64,000 bases of DNA. Source: Diphasiastrum complanatum. Lineage: Eukaryota; Streptophyta; Lycopodiopsida; Lycopodiales; Lycopodiaceae. Location: assembly GCA_029204225.1 (NCBI GenBank), contig CM055107.1, positions 46,169,294 through 46,233,293 of the forward strand. The letters are read 5' to 3'. A program made the position numbers and the translations under genes. Positions 61,485 through 64,000 of the stretch are shown one piece after another. Numbering within the stretch: the first letter of the stretch is position 1; each line of letters opens with the position of its first letter. The notes under the pieces are model-generated. The model was not told the DNA's origin and ran no database searches. It saw only the letters and a list, made by a program, of their open reading frames with translations.

Positions 61485-62200
61485 TCACAAAAGGTACGTC
61501 TGTGCATCAAATTGTAAATAATCGAGATGAGGAGTAAAAGTTGTAACATCCCTTCCCCCATCAAGTAACATCGTCTGCGATGGTGAAGCTAGGGTTTTGT
61601 GCATGGTCTCCCAGGTAGCATCAGAAAGAGGCCTGCCATGCCAAGCGACCAAGTACTCACAGATCATACAGTTGCGTAAATGCTTGTCTTGCCTATCCAA
61701 TACCCTTGCCGGCCCATGGGTGACTTCTCCTTGCTCTTGGAACGCAAAAAACCATCAGACAACAAGTTATCACCATCATGTAAAATCTGTTTCAATCTAG
61801 AAACATGAAATACAAGATGCATTTTACAAGTTTCAGGCAAACCTAGCTTATAAGAAACATCATTGATCTTTTTAACAACTTTCTAGGGTTCACAACAACG
61901 AGGCGATAACTCGTAACATTTATCCGTCTTAAGGGTCTTAGAGTTCTTGGGTACCGGGAGAAACACCATGTCTCCTACCACAAACTCTCTAGGCGTGCGA
62001 TGTTGATCAACGTAAGACTTAGCTCGATCCATTGCTTGCCTTACATTAACTTTCGCTAACTCAAGCATTTCATTCATGAGTAGGAGATTAGCCACACTAG
62101 GTACTTTATGAAAAATTCCTACCGTAATAGGGCTAGTTGGTCTAAAACCATAATTAAGCTCGAAAGGGCATTTTAGTACTTTCATTTGTCATTGTAAGGA
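61485..62200 (-). pseudogene. Gypsy integrase C-terminus with chromodomain remnant
   Basis: Minus strand: PFELNYGFRPTSPITVG, LAKVNVRQAMDRAKSYVDQH and FVVGDMVFLPVPKNSKTLKT (integrase C-terminal and GPY/F region, frame 62185-61883). After a gap with stops, RNCMICEYLVAWHGRPLSDA (frame 61700-61485) is a chromodomain-like segment. It is a second chromovirus lineage, differing clearly from element Y in sequence. Confidence 0.85.
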
Positions 62201-62440
62201 AATTCCAACAATGACAAGTATTTCTCCCATTAAGTTTGCTTATTTCCAACAATTGCCCTAAGCATATCCTTCCCATTTCTTACTGGGAATTTCCAAAGGA
62301 TGTAAAAGACCCGAAACTTTGAGTCTTTAAATTGGCATTGTTCACAACCTTGAACATATGCCTCCACATGACCTTTCTTCTTTGGCCAATAGAAATTTTA
62401 TTTAACAAGGTCCAATGTCCTCCGCACTCTATGGTGACTA
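62201..62440 (-). pseudogene. Gypsy integrase zinc-finger remnant
   Basis: On the minus strand, frame-broken words corresponding to integrase: FYWPKKKGHVEAYVQGCEQC (near 62400-62335), the second half of the HHCC finger. It continues the element at 61.5-62.2 kb. Confidence 0.7.
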
Positions 62441-62444
62441 GCAC

Positions 62445-62590
62445 AAGTGGTCGAAACTCATTCAAGAGTTCGAGTTCGACATTTAGTATTGTAGAGATAT
62501 GTCAAACTGTGTAGCTAATGCCTTGAGTCGGATTGGAGAAATTAATCAACTATGCTTTGCTGAGATCCAATTCGAGTCATAATTTTCCCT
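62445..62590 (+). pseudogene. Gypsy RNase H fragment, plus strand
   Basis: The translation KLIQEFEFDI, a stop, then VANALSRIGEINQLCFAEIQ is close to 47046-47165 of element Y. Its orientation is opposite to the flanking gypsy pieces, so it is a separate or inverted fragment. Confidence 0.8.
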
Positions 62591-62639
62591 TCGAGATTTC
62601 TCCAAATGACAACAAATTACTAGTGGCCTTTATCTGTGG

Positions 62640-62800
62640 CTTAATGTTTTCTTCACCCCCTTAAGGATGTTCGTTAAGAGCAATGCTATAATAATATAGT
62701 CCATAATGAACTTGTGAAGAAATCATGTGAAGCCAAGGAATGACTTCACATCATTGATTGTTTGTGGTATTGGCCATTTATGTACTTATACGAAGCTTAT
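62640..62800 (-). pseudogene. Gypsy RT/RNase H junction fragment, minus strand
   Basis: The translation includes WPIPQTINDVKSFLGFT, then FIMDYIIIALLLTNILKG, matching the connection region of Y at 46480-46610. Stops interrupt it. Confidence 0.8.
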
Positions 62801-63817
62801 CATAATCAATTTTGATGCCATGATCAGCCATCCATGTCCAGTTTAGAGGATTTGGAATAATCCTTGATGTGGATATTCGGCACTCCAGTGTACGAGTTTA
62901 TCATTTACGCCTCGTCATTTTGAACTAGGCTAGAAATGTAATTAATAACCTTGTAAGGAGCCATGCACTCCAATTAGGACATGTGGAGTAGTGGATGGTG
63001 CTTGACAACTTTTTATGCATGCTGAGGAGATAAAGAACAATTGGGATCCTGGAAAGAATATTCCTAGGCTCCAGGGGTCTATATATACTTACGTGAACTC
63101 GCCCTCCTTGACACCCAGTTTCCAGTTTATAGTTGCCAGAAATCTCTCCTCTCCTGTATTCAATCATTGTGGCTCAGGGGTAAAGTTGATTGGGGTTTGA
63201 CTTTCGGTTTCTACTTAGTTGGGTGGTTTGGCTCCATCGTATTCCTTTTGGCGCATGCAACAGATCTTAAGGATCTACATTTCACGATGTTTACATTACG
63301 AGTCATATGTCATTGTTGGTTGGTAGCCCTAAACTTGTGGTCTTGTATAGTATCAACAGGCATCCGGGCCTTGTTCTTAGTGGGTCATTTATTATGTAGT
63401 AGTCGTAACTTAGATTGGCTTTGCATCAACTCAACATAAGTTAGCTCAGTCAGATTATGTTATTCACTCCATCATCAACAATTTGTAGACCATCGTTATT
63501 TTATTTTATAGCTATGATTGTTCTCCACTGCTTTATCAACATCTTTTCATTCTTCTCTTTGCTCCATGTTCTGTATGTGATGTTTTGCTCATCAGTTAGA
63601 GATGGTTCATCACTATGCTTCCTTACATATATACTTGATGGTGAGGTTGTTTGGATGAAGAGTGCTCAACGTGAAACACTTCAGGATTTTTGTACCAGCA
63701 ACAATATGTTTTTCCTTGTATCCCTTAGAAGTGCCATACAACGGTACTCAAATTGTTTTTGAATAGATTGTATAAGTACTGGTGAAGGTTTGTCACGTTT
63801 ATGCTGAAGGCTTGCAG
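62800..63817. other. End of intron 3, LTR-like sequence
   Basis: Sequence 63080-63270 (TCTATATATACTT, GGGGTAAAGTTGATTGG, TTCTACTTAGTTGGGTGG, GGCTCCATCGTATTCC) is a diverged relative of the LTR end modules at 24.4, 27.8 and 31.8 kb. No PBS follows. Frames at 63167-63762 have no recognised motif. Confidence 0.5.
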
Positions 63818-63902
63818 GGTGTCACCCATGTCATATGTTGCACGGGCACAACTGCCTTTCCTTCAAAGCGTTGGTTTGGAGATAACACCCCTGAACAAAC
63901 AG
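63818..63902 (+). CDS. Exon 4, NAD(P)-binding Rossmann protein
   Basis: An 85-bp exon. The acceptor AG is at 63816-63817 (GGCTTGCAG), the donor AG|GT at 63903. It encodes GVTHVICCTGTTAFPSKRW and FGDNTPEQT, ending phase 1. TGTTAFPSKRW is a signature of the AT4G31530-like plastid group as I remember it. Later exons, with the rest of the substrate-binding region, lie beyond the window. Confidence 0.88.
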
Positions 63903-64000
63903 GTCTGCTAACGAGATTTATAATGTGCCCTAAAAGGATACAATTAATCGGATGTTAACCATCTTTTGTATTTATCACTTAGAAGCTAGCGGTTGTATGT
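63903..64000 (+). other. Start of intron 4
   Basis: Begins GTCTGC after exon 4 and runs off the window. The next exon should start in phase 1 and probably encodes a (V)DW-type motif. Confidence 0.7.

Overview
The window is eukaryotic nuclear DNA from a land plant. The evidence is a plant-specific GRAS transcription-factor gene, a split gene for a plastid-type NAD(P)-binding protein, and retrotransposons whose primer-binding sites match plant initiator Met-tRNA (TGGTATCAGAGC). Genes are very sparse. One intron of about 20 kb is packed with nested transposons. Those two points suggest a large, repeat-rich genome, possibly a gymnosperm, but the sequence alone does not prove the lineage.

Layout. 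1-16.3 kb holds no intact gene. It contains two fold-back elements (2.0-2.7 kb), a long CT tract, decayed copia, LINE and SWIM-like coding remnants (7.4-13.6 kb), an exact 175-bp tandem duplication (13.8-14.1 kb) and a diverged duplication of about 1 kb (14.3-16.4 kb) that abuts the GRAS leader. 17.47-19.49 kb is an intact, intronless GRAS gene with a CT-rich leader and a short upstream ORF. 21.6-22.4 kb is a non-coding element with inverted ends and repeated 17-18 bp palindromes. 23.1-33.0 kb is a degenerate copia element interrupted by an array of a non-coding LTR element: three LTR-end modules and two nearly identical units of about 3.3 kb.

35.59-64 kb is one split host gene on the plus strand. 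Exon 1 (35593-36097) encodes a plastid-transit-like leader and the start of a Rossmann fold. Exons 2 (56187-56299), 3 (57312-57365) and 4 (63818-63902) continue the same protein in matching phase, and the rest lies beyond the window. Intron 1 (20,089 bp) contains two related Ty3/gypsy chromovirus copies on the plus strand, a hAT transposase remnant, a TRIM-like miniature LTR element, a minus-strand gypsy copy and a hAT-like non-autonomous element with an 8-bp target duplication. Intron 3 (6,452 bp) contains a fold-back element with a minisatellite core, an inverted LTR fragment, a copia remnant and gypsy remnants.

Only two host genes can be supported: the GRAS regulator and the NAD(P)-binding protein. 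They are separate transcription units and nothing here links their functions. Everything else recognisable is mobile-element sequence, all of it disrupted by stops, frameshifts, deletions or lost catalytic residues.
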